42,888 nt of DNA, taken from the NCBI RefSeq assembly GCF_001613165.1, contig NZ_BDBV01000119.1, positions 1-42,888 of the forward strand, read 5' to 3'. Under the pieces are notes generated by a model. That model worked only from the letters and a program-made list of their open reading frames with translations, was not told the DNA's origin and did not search any database. Source of the DNA: Nocardia mexicana NBRC 108244 (GTDB lineage Bacteria; Actinomycetota; Actinomycetes; Mycobacteriales; Mycobacteriaceae). Below, in pieces: positions 34,393-41,517 of the stretch. Numbering within the stretch: the first letter of the stretch is position 1; every line of letters begins with the position of its first letter. Made by a program: the position numbers and the translations under genes.

Positions 34393-34448
34393 TCATGTCG
34401 CAACCCGTTTCGAGGCCCCGATATTGTCGGCTGGTGCAGTGGATACCC

Positions 34449-34474
34449 GCACGGCAAAATTGCCGGTGCCGTGC
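34449..34474 (+). terminator. 8-bp hairpin after the giant gene
   Basis: GCACGGCA (34449-34456) pairs with TGCCGTGC (34467-34474) around a 10-nt loop. An alternative smaller stem uses CGGCA/TGCCG at 34452-34465. It lies 57 nt after the stop and 33 nt before the next start. No T-run follows, so attenuation is as likely as termination. Confidence 0.35.
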
Positions 34475-34506
34475 ACCCATCGCAGCGATGAGGAAGGCCT
34501 GACCGC

Positions 34507-36096
34507 ATGAACGACCCGCAGCAGAACAAGCCCGAGGACGGCGAGGAGGCACCGGACCTCACCTTCCGGATGGCACCGGAGGATTCTGCGGAGGTCTCGG
34601 AGGCGGGGCCGGACCAGGGAGCCCCGGACGAGCCCGCGTCGCCGGACCCGGGCGAACCCACCCCGGAGGCGCCCGAGGCCGAGAAGTCTGTCGAGGCACA
34701 GGCCACCGAGCTCACCCACACCGTCGCGCGCGAACTCGCGGTCGCCGGGCCGGAGGGCTGGCGCAGGCTGCGGGCGGTCTTCTCGATCACCGTCGCGGGC
34801 GGGGTGATGTACGTGCAGTACTTCGACGAGGCCGACCGCGCGATCCGCGCCGACCCCTCGGACGAGGTGGTGGAGCTGGTGCGGCTGCAGCGCGAGGTCT
34901 CGGCCCAGCTCGGTGACGGTCCGTGGTGGCGGCTCGTGTTGCAGCTCGAGGCCACCGGACAGCTCGAGGCCGACTACGACTACGGCGACGACCCGTTCCC
35001 GGACGACGAACTGCTGATCCCCGAGGCCTACCGGGCCGACCTGGAGGCGTATCCGCGCAATCGGCTGCCCGTCTGGCTCGCCGCATATATAGGCCACGAC
35101 AACCGGCAGTGGCGTTCCCCGCAGCAGGCGGCGCAGCAGGCGCGCGCCGACCGCGAGGCCGGGGTCGCCGCGGTGCCGTCGGCGGACGACTTCCCCGTGC
35201 TGCCCGTGCTGTGGGCGCGGTGGGCGACGGTCGCGGCGGCCTTCGTCGCCGTCGGTTCCGAGTGGGGTCCGCGCGTGCTGCCCGCACTGGGTGTCTTCGA
35301 GGGATCCTCCCGCAGCGGCTCGACGCTGTACGTGCTCCCGGGCGGTCGCGCGGTGCTGTCGGGCGGCGTCTGGAGCTCGCCCGAACTGGATTCGGCCTAC
35401 AACAGCGGGGCCCCGCTGCCCGCCCTGTACGCGGGCGCTCCGGAGTGGGTCGCGAACCAGGTGCTCAACCCCCGCGCGGCCCGCGGCATGCTCTCCTTCT
35501 GCTACTGGTGGGAGCGCGGGAGCTGGTACCGCGGCGCGTCACCCACCTCCGACCGGATCAGCGCGGCCGTGCCCGGCATGTGGACCGCCGACACGGTCAT
35601 CGACGTGGTGTGCGGCGTGCTGAGCGCCGAGCCCAGCGAGGAATTGCGTTCCACCGCAGCGAATCTGGTGGCCGCGGCCGAGGCGGGCGTGGTCACCCGC
35701 AACACCCTGACCGCGCTGTTCACCGATCCGTCGGACGATATCGACGGCGCCCTCTACCAGCTGTCGCTGGCGGGGCTGGTGACCACCGTCCCGGAACCCA
35801 TCTCGGAGGAGCGCGCGATCACCCGCGTCCGCGAGCACATCCTGAGCCTGGACATCGATACCTCGCGCTACCCCGTCGACCAACTGGTCGCCGAGCGGCT
35901 CAGCGTCGGCTGGATGGTATTCGTCCCCACCCAGCCCGGCGAGATCGCGGTCGGCCGCGCCATCTTCTACATCGCCGACGACGGCGTGATCGAACAGTCC
36001 TCCTCCTCGGTAGCCCCGTCGATCTACACCGAGGGCTTCGAACAGCGCTTCCACCAGCGCCAAACCACCGCCGCCGCCGACTTCCCGATCCGATGA
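34507..36096 (+). CDS. Candidate immunity protein with YezG-like domain (529 aa)
   Basis: ATG 34507 with gaggaagg at about 34491-34498. The first ~60 residues are acidic and proline-rich. Residues ~65-215 (ELAVAGPEGWRRLRAVFSI, VMYVQYFDEADR, YDYGDDPFPDDELLIPEAYR) follow the pattern of YezG/DUF600-type immunity proteins: strands ending in an acidic Asp-rich hairpin, then Tyr/Arg helices. A middle domain holds GSTLYVLPGGRAVLSGG and WERGSWYRG. A C-terminal domain reads GWMVFVPTQPGEIAVGRAIF, then ADDGVIEQSSSS and PSIYTEGFEQRF, a pattern also seen in toxin-immunity contexts. No signal peptide or membrane segment is seen, so it is probably cytosolic. It directly follows the giant gene, as ift follows cpnT in mycobacteria. 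The family assignment is tentative and which toxin module it counters is unknown. Confidence 0.72.
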   Translation: MNDPQQNKPEDGEEAPDLTFRMAPEDSAEVSEAGPDQGAPDEPASPDPGEPTPEAPEAEKSVEAQATELTHTVARELAVAGPEGWRRLRAVFSITVAGGVMYVQYFDEADRAIRADPSDEVVELVRLQREVSAQLGDGPWWRLVLQLEATGQLEADYDYGDDPFPDDELLIPEAYRADLEAYPRNRLPVWLAAYIGHDNRQWRSPQQAAQQARADREAGVAAVPSADDFPVLPVLWARWATVAAAFVAVGSEWGPRVLPALGVFEGSSRSGSTLYVLPGGRAVLSGGVWSSPELDSAYNSGAPLPALYAGAPEWVANQVLNPRAARGMLSFCYWWERGSWYRGASPTSDRISAAVPGMWTADTVIDVVCGVLSAEPSEELRSTAANLVAAAEAGVVTRNTLTALFTDPSDDIDGALYQLSLAGLVTTVPEPISEERAITRVREHILSLDIDTSRYPVDQLVAERLSVGWMVFVPTQPGEIAVGRAIFYIADDGVIEQSSSSVAPSIYTEGFEQRFHQRQTTAAADFPIR

Positions 36097-36345
36097 GGGG
36101 GCGAGGTAACTGCCGAAAGAGCCAACAGATGAACTCCTTTCGACCGATCGGTGGCGTCGCCGCGCACAGCCTGCGGCCACCGCCCGATCCGATATGCTGA
36201 ACGACGTGAGCACGACCTTGCCGGTGACGTCGTACTACGACGCCGGTACGTGCGAGGGCGGGCGGGGGACCACCGGTGCGGTACTCACCCTGATCGCTCG
36301 AGGGCCGACAATTTTCCGAGTATCTCGTCGTAGAAGGACCGACCG
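36097..36345 (+). promoter_or_regulatory. Intergenic region upstream of the small WXG-like gene
   Basis: This 249-nt gap holds no convincing gene. CGTCGTA (36228-36234), C, TACGACG (36236-36242) is a perfect 7-bp-arm palindrome and a possible operator. gaagga just before ATG 36346 is the ribosome binding site. A new transcript for the ESX set probably starts here. Confidence 0.4.
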
Positions 36346-36753
36346 ATGGCAGACAGCGAATTCGACGGCCTGACCAAGGCTGCCAAGGGGAACTACATCC
36401 GGCTGAAGCCGGAAGCCGCCAAGAAGTGCGTCGAGCTGTGCGGTGACATGATCGACGAGCTCAACAGCGCGATCGGCGACGCCGACAAGCTCGCCGAGGT
36501 CAAAGGCTTCGGCGACGGCGCCGGCGACGCCGTCCCGAACGCGAAGCATCTCGCCGATCGCTACAAGTCCCGCGTGGACGGTGGCGATTCCTCGCTGAAG
36601 CACGTGCTGACGAAGCACCGCGACCTCGTCAACGACATGATGGAAACCTTCATTGCTGCCGGTCGTGCGTATTGGTTGAACGAAAAACACACTTCCGAAG
36701 ACCTTGCCAATTACGACAAGGCGATCGATGGTTACCGGCCGAAGAAGCCGTGA
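36346..36753 (+). CDS. Small WXG/ESX-type secretion-associated protein (135 aa)
   Basis: Helical, no signal peptide. It has long helices around KPEAAKKCVELCGDMIDELN and SLKHVLTKHRDLVNDMMETF, separated by a glycine-containing stretch (GFGDGAGDAV). The C-terminus reads AYWLNEKHTSEDLANYDKA. Size and helical-hairpin build fit WXG100-like partners of PPE proteins. No clean WxG is present, so the assignment rests on build and context. Two Cys (C30, C34, counting by eye) stand out for such a protein. It lies 34 nt before a PPE-like gene whose own chaperone follows, so it is probably the cognate small partner, as PE is for PPE. Confidence 0.7.
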   Translation: MADSEFDGLTKAAKGNYIRLKPEAAKKCVELCGDMIDELNSAIGDADKLAEVKGFGDGAGDAVPNAKHLADRYKSRVDGGDSSLKHVLTKHRDLVNDMMETFIAAGRAYWLNEKHTSEDLANYDKAIDGYRPKKP

Positions 36754-36787
36754 GATTCCGGCTGTCCTTGCCACAGGGAGGTGAATG

Positions 36788-38284
36788 ATGGGCGGCACAG
36801 ATAAAGAAGAAGCAAAGCTGAACAAGTTCGAGCCGAAGAGCCCGAAGGCCGACAAGAATACCGTGCTCGGCACCGACAGCAAGATCGAGACCGAGGTCGG
36901 CGAGATCCGATGGGAGGTCTCCAACGCGACTCTGGCACAACTTGTGAAATTCCGTGATTCGATCGACCCCAAATCGGTCGAATCGCTGGCGGAGAAGTGG
37001 CGCGATCACGGCACCAAGCTGAATACGCTCCAAAACCGATTCTCGAATCAAGTGAAATCGACGATTCGCGATTCCTGGGAGTCGAACGCCGGTGCCGCCG
37101 CATCGTCGGCGGTGCAAAACTACGCCGATCAACTGGACCAGCTCCCTACTGTAATGACCGCGATCGCGAACAGCCTGGATTTCTCGGCAAAATTCCTCGC
37201 GGACACGCAAAACAACATTCCCGACCAAAACGGTCAGCTGGCCGACAAGAAGACGAACGTCGTGACCAAAGTCGTGAGAGCTAACGCCCCTGACTTCGAA
37301 TTCGCCACCACGTCGGAAGACCCATATCCTACCTACTCGGCGGACGCCCAAAACCTCTCCGGCGAAGAACACAAGCGTGTGCAGGAGCAGCTCAGGCTGC
37401 GAGCCAACGACGTCGTGAACCAGATCTTCGTTCCTGGCGGGAAATCTGTGGACGCGGCCATGCCGATGTTCCCGCTCCCGACATCGGTGACGAAAGGGAT
37501 CGACCCGACAACCGGCCAGAAGAAGCCTGGCGACCAGGGCCCCGGTAGCCCTACCAACCCCGGTAGCCCTACCAACCCCGGCAGCCCGGGCTCGCCGAGC
37601 GTCTCGCCGCTACAGAAGCAGCAGCAGAAGCAGCAGTTGGAGGCCCAGCGCCAGGCTCAGGAGCAGCAACAGAAGCTGCAGGAGGAGCAGCGCAAGCAGC
37701 AGTTGGAGGCCCAGCGCCAGGCTCAGGAGCAACAGCAGAGACAGGCGCAGCAGCAGGCGGCGCAGCAGGGTATGCAGGCCGCTCAGCAAGCGGTGCAGCA
37801 GGGTATGCAGGCCGCTCAGCAGGCGGCGCAGCAGGGTATGCAGGCCGCTCAGTCCGAGGCTGCGAAGGCCGGGTTGGCCGGAATGCCCAGCGTGGCCGGA
37901 CTTTCGGAGGGACTCGCCAAGGGCGGACCCAAGGGCGGCGGCGCCGGAGGCGGTGCCGGTGGCGGGAAGGGCGGCGGTGTCGGCGTAGGCAGCGGCCCGG
38001 GAGCGGCCTTGAGCGGCAAGACCTCTCCCACGGCGGATCGCCTGTTCCCTCGTGCCAGCATGACCGATTCGGCGGCGACCGCCACATCGGGTCGGTCGGG
38101 TATGGCGGCGGGCGCGGGCGCCGGCGGCGGCATGGGCGGTCCGATGGGCGGCGGCGGTGCGGGCGGCGGCCAGAACGGCCAGAACAAGGAGCACAAGCGA
38201 GCCGACTACCTGGACTCCACGGAACATCTGGAAGAGGCCCTGGGCGACGCCCCGGTCGTCGCGAAGCCGGTCGTCGAGAAATGA
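36788..38284 (+). CDS. PPE-like ESX substrate with Gln-rich repeats (498 aa)
   Basis: Two ATGs are adjacent (36785, 36788). gggagg at 36776-36781 leaves 6 nt to 36788, so I prefer that start. Residues ~30-180 are helical, with LAEKWRDHGTKLNTLQNRF and SWESNAGAAASSAVQNYADQ, the latter a WxG-type turn. A proline-glycine hinge (PGSPTNPGSPTNPGSPG) follows. Then comes a Gln/Ala-rich coiled segment with EAQRQAQEQQQ twice and QQGMQAAQQA three times, a glycine-rich segment, and a C-terminus HLEEALGDAPVVAKPVV resembling the tails of actinobacterial PPE proteins. It is likely exported by an ESX system in complex with the upstream small protein. Its stop overlaps the start of the EspG-like chaperone gene (ATGA), indicating coupled translation. 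Confidence 0.8.
   Translation: MGGTDKEEAKLNKFEPKSPKADKNTVLGTDSKIETEVGEIRWEVSNATLAQLVKFRDSIDPKSVESLAEKWRDHGTKLNTLQNRFSNQVKSTIRDSWESNAGAAASSAVQNYADQLDQLPTVMTAIANSLDFSAKFLADTQNNIPDQNGQLADKKTNVVTKVVRANAPDFEFATTSEDPYPTYSADAQNLSGEEHKRVQEQLRLRANDVVNQIFVPGGKSVDAAMPMFPLPTSVTKGIDPTTGQKKPGDQGPGSPTNPGSPTNPGSPGSPSVSPLQKQQQKQQLEAQRQAQEQQQKLQEEQRKQQLEAQRQAQEQQQRQAQQQAAQQGMQAAQQAVQQGMQAAQQAAQQGMQAAQSEAAKAGLAGMPSVAGLSEGLAKGGPKGGGAGGGAGGGKGGGVGVGSGPGAALSGKTSPTADRLFPRASMTDSAATATSGRSGMAAGAGAGGGMGGPMGGGGAGGGQNGQNKEHKRADYLDSTEHLEEALGDAPVVAKPVVEK
37615..37860 (+). repeat. Gln-rich tandem repeats in the PPE-like gene
   Basis: Two copies of a unit encoding KQQLEAQRQAQEQQQ lie near 37630 and 37697. Three copies of a unit encoding QQGMQAAQQA lie from about 37767 to 37850. 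All are in frame and nearly identical at DNA level. Confidence 0.8.
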
Positions 38285-39114
38285 CCGTTCACCGTGGGCG
38301 GCTGACCTCGCTCGAGGTCGCGGTGTTGTGGGAGATGATGTCGGATGACAGCCTGCCGTTCCCGCTGACGCACTCGCCGACTCACCGATACGAGGACGAC
38401 TATGTCCGCGCCAAAAGGGAGACGGCGGAACGGCTCTTGGCGAATCCGCCGCTCCGCGGGCCGCAGGATTGGGATTCCGCCGAGTTGCTGGACCTGTGGG
38501 AGGCCGCCGTCAATCCGGACATTGTCATTCGGGCGTCGGGCGAGGGACCCGGTGACGCGACGGAGAATCCGGTGGTGACGCGCGTGCTCGGATTGCGACG
38601 CGCAGGCTATGCGTTGGTTCTGGTGCAGCAGCACGGCGAGCCTATTGAGCGCGGCGGCGACGTCGACGTCTATGAAACCGATATTGTCGGGCTCGCGAAA
38701 GCCGTGATCGACCAGCTGCCGAAGGTCGGGCCCGGTAAGCTGCGCGAGGTTCCGATCGTCACGCAGGAGCAGGCCGGATTGGACCCCGACTCCTCGGGGG
38801 TGTTCGATTCGATGGACCCGGCCCCGACGTATCAGCGCTCCGAGCGCTGGCGCAAGGCGAAGTCGACCCATCACGGCGAACTGGTAGTCGAACCGGGCAG
38901 TGCCCCGCACTGGCTCCAGGACCGCAGTGGCTATCTCGTGCGCTGGCGTGACCTCGCCGACGACGGCCGCTACCTGATCGAGCCCAAGCCGAATCCGGTG
39001 GCAATTCCGGTGGACGGCAACGCGTTCGAAAGATTCGTCAACCAGCGAGTCGCCGAACTGGTCCGGCGGATCCGGGAGAACCGGCCGGTCGAACGTGACT
39101 TCCGAGTCTCTTGA
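38281..39114 (+). CDS. EspG-family ESX chaperone (277 aa)
   Basis: The sequence fits EspG, the cytosolic chaperone that binds the helical tip of PE-PPE type heterodimers before ESX export. It opens LTSLEVAVLWEMM, has GLRRAGYALVLVQQHG, contains GELVVEPGSAPHWLQDRSGY in a central strand region, and ends in FVNQRVAELVRRIRENR. The length of ~280 residues is usual for the family. The start ATG overlaps the PPE-like stop (ATGA at 38281-38284) and has no good ribosome binding site, so translation is probably coupled. It should be the dedicated chaperone of the preceding pair. Confidence 0.85.
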   Translation: MTVHRGRLTSLEVAVLWEMMSDDSLPFPLTHSPTHRYEDDYVRAKRETAERLLANPPLRGPQDWDSAELLDLWEAAVNPDIVIRASGEGPGDATENPVVTRVLGLRRAGYALVLVQQHGEPIERGGDVDVYETDIVGLAKAVIDQLPKVGPGKLREVPIVTQEQAGLDPDSSGVFDSMDPAPTYQRSERWRKAKSTHHGELVVEPGSAPHWLQDRSGYLVRWRDLADDGRYLIEPKPNPVAIPVDGNAFERFVNQRVAELVRRIRENRPVERDFRVS

Positions 39115-39138
39115 GCATACGAGTACAGAAGTAGTGCG

Positions 39139-40194
39139 ATGCTCGACGAGATGAGACGTGACGCGCTCGAGTTCCTCCTCGAAACGGAGTTCTACGAGCA
39201 CTGTCTGCCCGGCCTCGGCGCGGTCGTCGAGGCTGGTGGTCAGCGATGGGAGCGTGCACTAGGCGTCTCGGACGTGACCACCGGCGAACCGTTCCGGCTC
39301 GGCGACCACTTCCGCATCGGCAGTGTCACGAAAACGTTCACCGCGACGGCTGTCCTGCAGCAGATCGACAGGGGCCGACTCGGTTTCGACGACACCCTCG
39401 AACCCTTCGTCCCGGGAATCCCGAACGGCGAGCGCATCACGATCAGACACCTCCTGAACATGACTTCCGGTGTCCCCGACTACGCCGATTCATCGGACTG
39501 GCTGCCGACGGTCGAGGGACTGACGCTCGACACCGCCGACGCGGACTGGCCGCAACAGCGCAAGATCGATGTGATGCGAAGCATGCCTGCGGCTTTCGAA
39601 CCGGGTGCCAAGGCCCGCTACCACAACGGCCACTACATTCTGCTCGGACTCGTGCTCGAGCAGGTGACCGGCAATCCCGCGGCCGACGTGATCAACGGCG
39701 ATGTCGTCGCGGCGGTGCCGAGCCTGAAGCACACCGAATTCCCCTCGGTCGCAAAGCTTCCCGACCCGCATCCGGCGGTCTACGCACTCGATCCCGACAG
39801 TCGTACGCTGCGCGAACTCGGCGACATGAACCCCCATGTCCTGTGGACGGCCGCCGCTATGACCTCGACGATCGAGGACCTCCTGATGTGGGTTCGTGAG
39901 CTCGCCGACGGCACGCTGCTGTCAGCGGACCTGCAGCGTGAGCGATTGGCGGCGCCTCGGCAAGTGGACGGGTGGCGGGGCGTGCACCGGTACGGGCTCG
40001 GGGTGCAGCGCCCCGGTGCGCTGGTCGGCCACGGGGGTATGACGCCGGGTTCGTCGTGCGCGGTGTTCCGCTATCCCGCCGAGGACGCGTCGGTCGCAGT
40101 CGTATCCAACGGGTTGGTGAACAATATCGTCGTCAGCCAGGCGATCGCCCTCGCACTCATGCGCGCGCTCTACCCGAGCTACGTCGACGGCTGA
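39139..40194 (+). CDS. Class C beta-lactamase-fold serine hydrolase (351 aa)
   Basis: Shows all three motifs of the penicillin-binding/beta-lactamase (class C, D-Ala-D-Ala carboxypeptidase-like) superfamily: S62-V-T-K65 with nucleophile Ser62 and Lys65, Y161-H-N163, and H298-G-G300. Supporting motifs are ITIRHLLNMTSGVPDYA and YHNGHYILLGLVLEQVTG. No signal peptide or membrane helix is visible, so it is either cytosolic or exported by another route. Starts at ATG 39139 (weak site) or ATG 39151 are possible. It sits 24 nt after the EspG-like gene on the same strand, so it may be co-transcribed. Members of this family act as esterases, peptidases or beta-lactamases; the substrate cannot be told from sequence. 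A link to ESX function is not established. Confidence 0.88.
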   Translation: MLDEMRRDALEFLLETEFYEHCLPGLGAVVEAGGQRWERALGVSDVTTGEPFRLGDHFRIGSVTKTFTATAVLQQIDRGRLGFDDTLEPFVPGIPNGERITIRHLLNMTSGVPDYADSSDWLPTVEGLTLDTADADWPQQRKIDVMRSMPAAFEPGAKARYHNGHYILLGLVLEQVTGNPAADVINGDVVAAVPSLKHTEFPSVAKLPDPHPAVYALDPDSRTLRELGDMNPHVLWTAAAMTSTIEDLLMWVRELADGTLLSADLQRERLAAPRQVDGWRGVHRYGLGVQRPGALVGHGGMTPGSSCAVFRYPAEDASVAVVSNGLVNNIVVSQAIALALMRALYPSYVDG

Positions 40195-40711
40195 ATTCAC
40201 CCACGCCTCGGACGATCTCTGCGAAGCGTCGGAAAGAACGGCGGTCGTCGGCTCGTTCAGTTTTTGAGCGCCGCCGTGAAATTCACCGCAATCGAGAGGC
40301 TCGAAACGTCGCCGGTGGGATTGATGATCGTCGAAGTTTGCCCTTATTTTCGACCCGATAATCCCGGACATTGTCGACCTGCACAGCCCTGCGCGGTCGA
40401 CTCCGCAGCGACCGGGCGGGCGCCGTGACCCACAGTCCGCACGCATATCCTGACACAGATCCGTGCCGGAAGCGTGCCACAGAAACCTCCGCTATCGACC
40501 GCGCTCGGATGCCGCTATCGTACGGTGCGGTACCGATCGATCGTCGGGACGGTCGGCGCCGGGCCTGGGGGCTGGGTAGGATATGTCACCTGGAGGGAAG
40601 GCAGATCGTGCAGGTTAACGCTGGGTTGCGGCAACGGTGGTGCCGCGCCGATAAGGGCCTTGACGTGCATGAGATGCTCTATGTGACACTTTTTTTCAGG
40701 AGGGCCCGAGG
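40195..40711 (+). promoter_or_regulatory. 517-nt non-coding region before the third ESX set
   Basis: Open frames here lack ribosome binding sites and family resemblance. It contains a terminator-like stem just after the hydrolase gene (40238-40277), AT-rich patches (cccttattttcgacccgata), and a possible -10-like TAGGAT at 40577-40582. A second hairpin has GCGGCA 40628-40633 and TGCCGC 40641-40646. A run of seven T (40690-40696) abuts the aggaggg ribosome binding site of the next gene. A long leader for the 40712 gene is likely; exact promoter boxes are not assignable. Confidence 0.45.
40238..40277 (+). terminator. Hairpin downstream of the serine hydrolase
   Basis: ACGGCGG (40238-40244) pairs with CCGCCGT (40271-40277). 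An inner GCTC/GAGC stem (40251-40254 and 40266-40269) strengthens it. It lies 44 nt after the stop. No T-run follows, which is common for actinobacterial terminators. Confidence 0.42.
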
Positions 40712-41077
40712 ATGACTGCGCCGCAGGAGGGACAGGCACGGCCGGAGGACGAGTTCCCCGCCGAGTTCAGCGCGGCCTCTGTCACGGGGGCGGTCTCGGT
40801 GCGGACCACCGAACAGGGCCTGCCGCTGGGCATTCGGGTCGACGCCGACGAATTGCGCCGCGACCCGGACTCTTTGGCGGGGGAGATCCTGCGGCTGTGC
40901 CGCCAGGCGGCGAACCGCGCGGGGCTGCAACGCCGGAAACAGCTGCAGGAGGCGGGGTTCAGCTCCGACATGCTGGCGCTGACCGGGCTGCCCACCGAGG
41001 CCGATGTCGCGCGGCAGGAAATCATCGAGGAACAGGAATACGACACGCAGCCGCAGAGCTGGTTGCGCTCGGTCTGA
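40712..41077 (+). CDS. YbaB-fold-like ESX-associated protein (121 aa)
   Basis: ATG 40712 with a strong aggaggg site 7-8 nt upstream. The central part follows the YbaB/EbfC order: strand AVSVRTTEQGLPLGIRVDAD, then the helix LAGEILRLCRQAANRAGLQRRKQL. The N-terminus is acidic and disordered. The C-terminus (EIIEEQEYDTQ) is acidic. Together with the next gene it makes a pair of YbaB-type proteins ahead of an EspC-like protein. In ESX loci such proteins are usually short and non-secreted; their role is poorly known. The YbaB assignment is by pattern, not by close identity. Confidence 0.7.
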   Translation: MTAPQEGQARPEDEFPAEFSAASVTGAVSVRTTEQGLPLGIRVDADELRRDPDSLAGEILRLCRQAANRAGLQRRKQLQEAGFSSDMLALTGLPTEADVARQEIIEEQEYDTQPQSWLRSV

Positions 41078-41118
41078 GCGCGGATTCGGCCGACCGGTAA
41101 GGGGAACGCGAGGTAGCC

Positions 41119-41418
41119 ATGGTCGACACGATGGACGAGCTGATCGCACGCGTGCAGAAACAGCTGTACCGGTTGCGTGATCTAGATGACGCGATGAAGG
41201 ACGTGCGGGCCAGCGTCACCTCCGAGGACGGTGCGATAACCGCCGAGGTGGACGGCAACGGCGCACTGGTCGGGCTGAGTTTCTCCGGCCGGATTTCGAA
41301 ACTCTCCCCCGAAGAATTCGAGAAAACGCTGGTCGGCACGGCCCGTGCGGCGGCCGAGCAAGCGTTCTCCGAACGCGCCGATCTGGTGACGGCCTACAAC
41401 GAGGAGAACGCCGGGTAG
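41119..41418 (+). CDS. YbaB/EbfC family protein (99 aa)
   Basis: A compact YbaB/EbfC protein of usual length: N-terminal helix (MDELIARVQKQLYRLRDLDD), strands SEDGAITAEVDGNGALVGLS, a short SPEEFEKTLVGTARAA helix and a terminal helix. The ATG at 41119 has gcgagg upstream. It begins 41 nt after the preceding YbaB-like gene and ends 99 nt before the EspC-like gene, from which it is separated by a likely regulatory element. Family members form DNA-binding dimers. ESX-linked members may act on local transcription or as secretion accessories; that is inference. Confidence 0.82.
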   Translation: MVDTMDELIARVQKQLYRLRDLDDAMKDVRASVTSEDGAITAEVDGNGALVGLSFSGRISKLSPEEFEKTLVGTARAAAEQAFSERADLVTAYNEENAG

Positions 41419-41424
41419 TCACCG

Positions 41425-41517
41425 AATGTTAACCCCGCACGGATCGCAGCCTATGAACTTGTAAAGGTACCGTTGAGAACCGAAACGTCATGCGACGTTT
41501 TGAGATTGGATGAGGGT
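41425..41517 (+). promoter_or_regulatory. Regulatory region with a perfect palindrome before the EspC-like gene
   Basis: AAACGTC (41483-41489), ATGC, GACGTTT (41494-41500) is an 18-bp element with 7-bp perfect arms, ending 17 nt before ATG 41518. It could be a repressor operator or an RNA stem masking the start region. AATGTTA at 41425-41431 lies upstream. The stretch is locally AT-rich (gaacttgtaaaggtacc). Confidence 0.5.

Noticed and set aside
36194..36370. A short frame starting ATG 36194 running into the WXG-like gene
   Set aside because: No ribosome binding site, basic shadow-like tail, and it overlaps a palindrome and the start of a better-supported gene.
40371..40715. A 114-codon frame in the gap before the YbaB-like gene
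   Set aside because: No ribosome binding site, arginine-rich composition typical of out-of-frame GC-rich DNA, and it crosses a hairpin and the T-run leader.
41473..41517. Upstream start for the EspC-like protein
   Set aside because: It would add 15 residues encoded by the palindrome region. The ATG at 41518 has a better site and gives the family's usual length.
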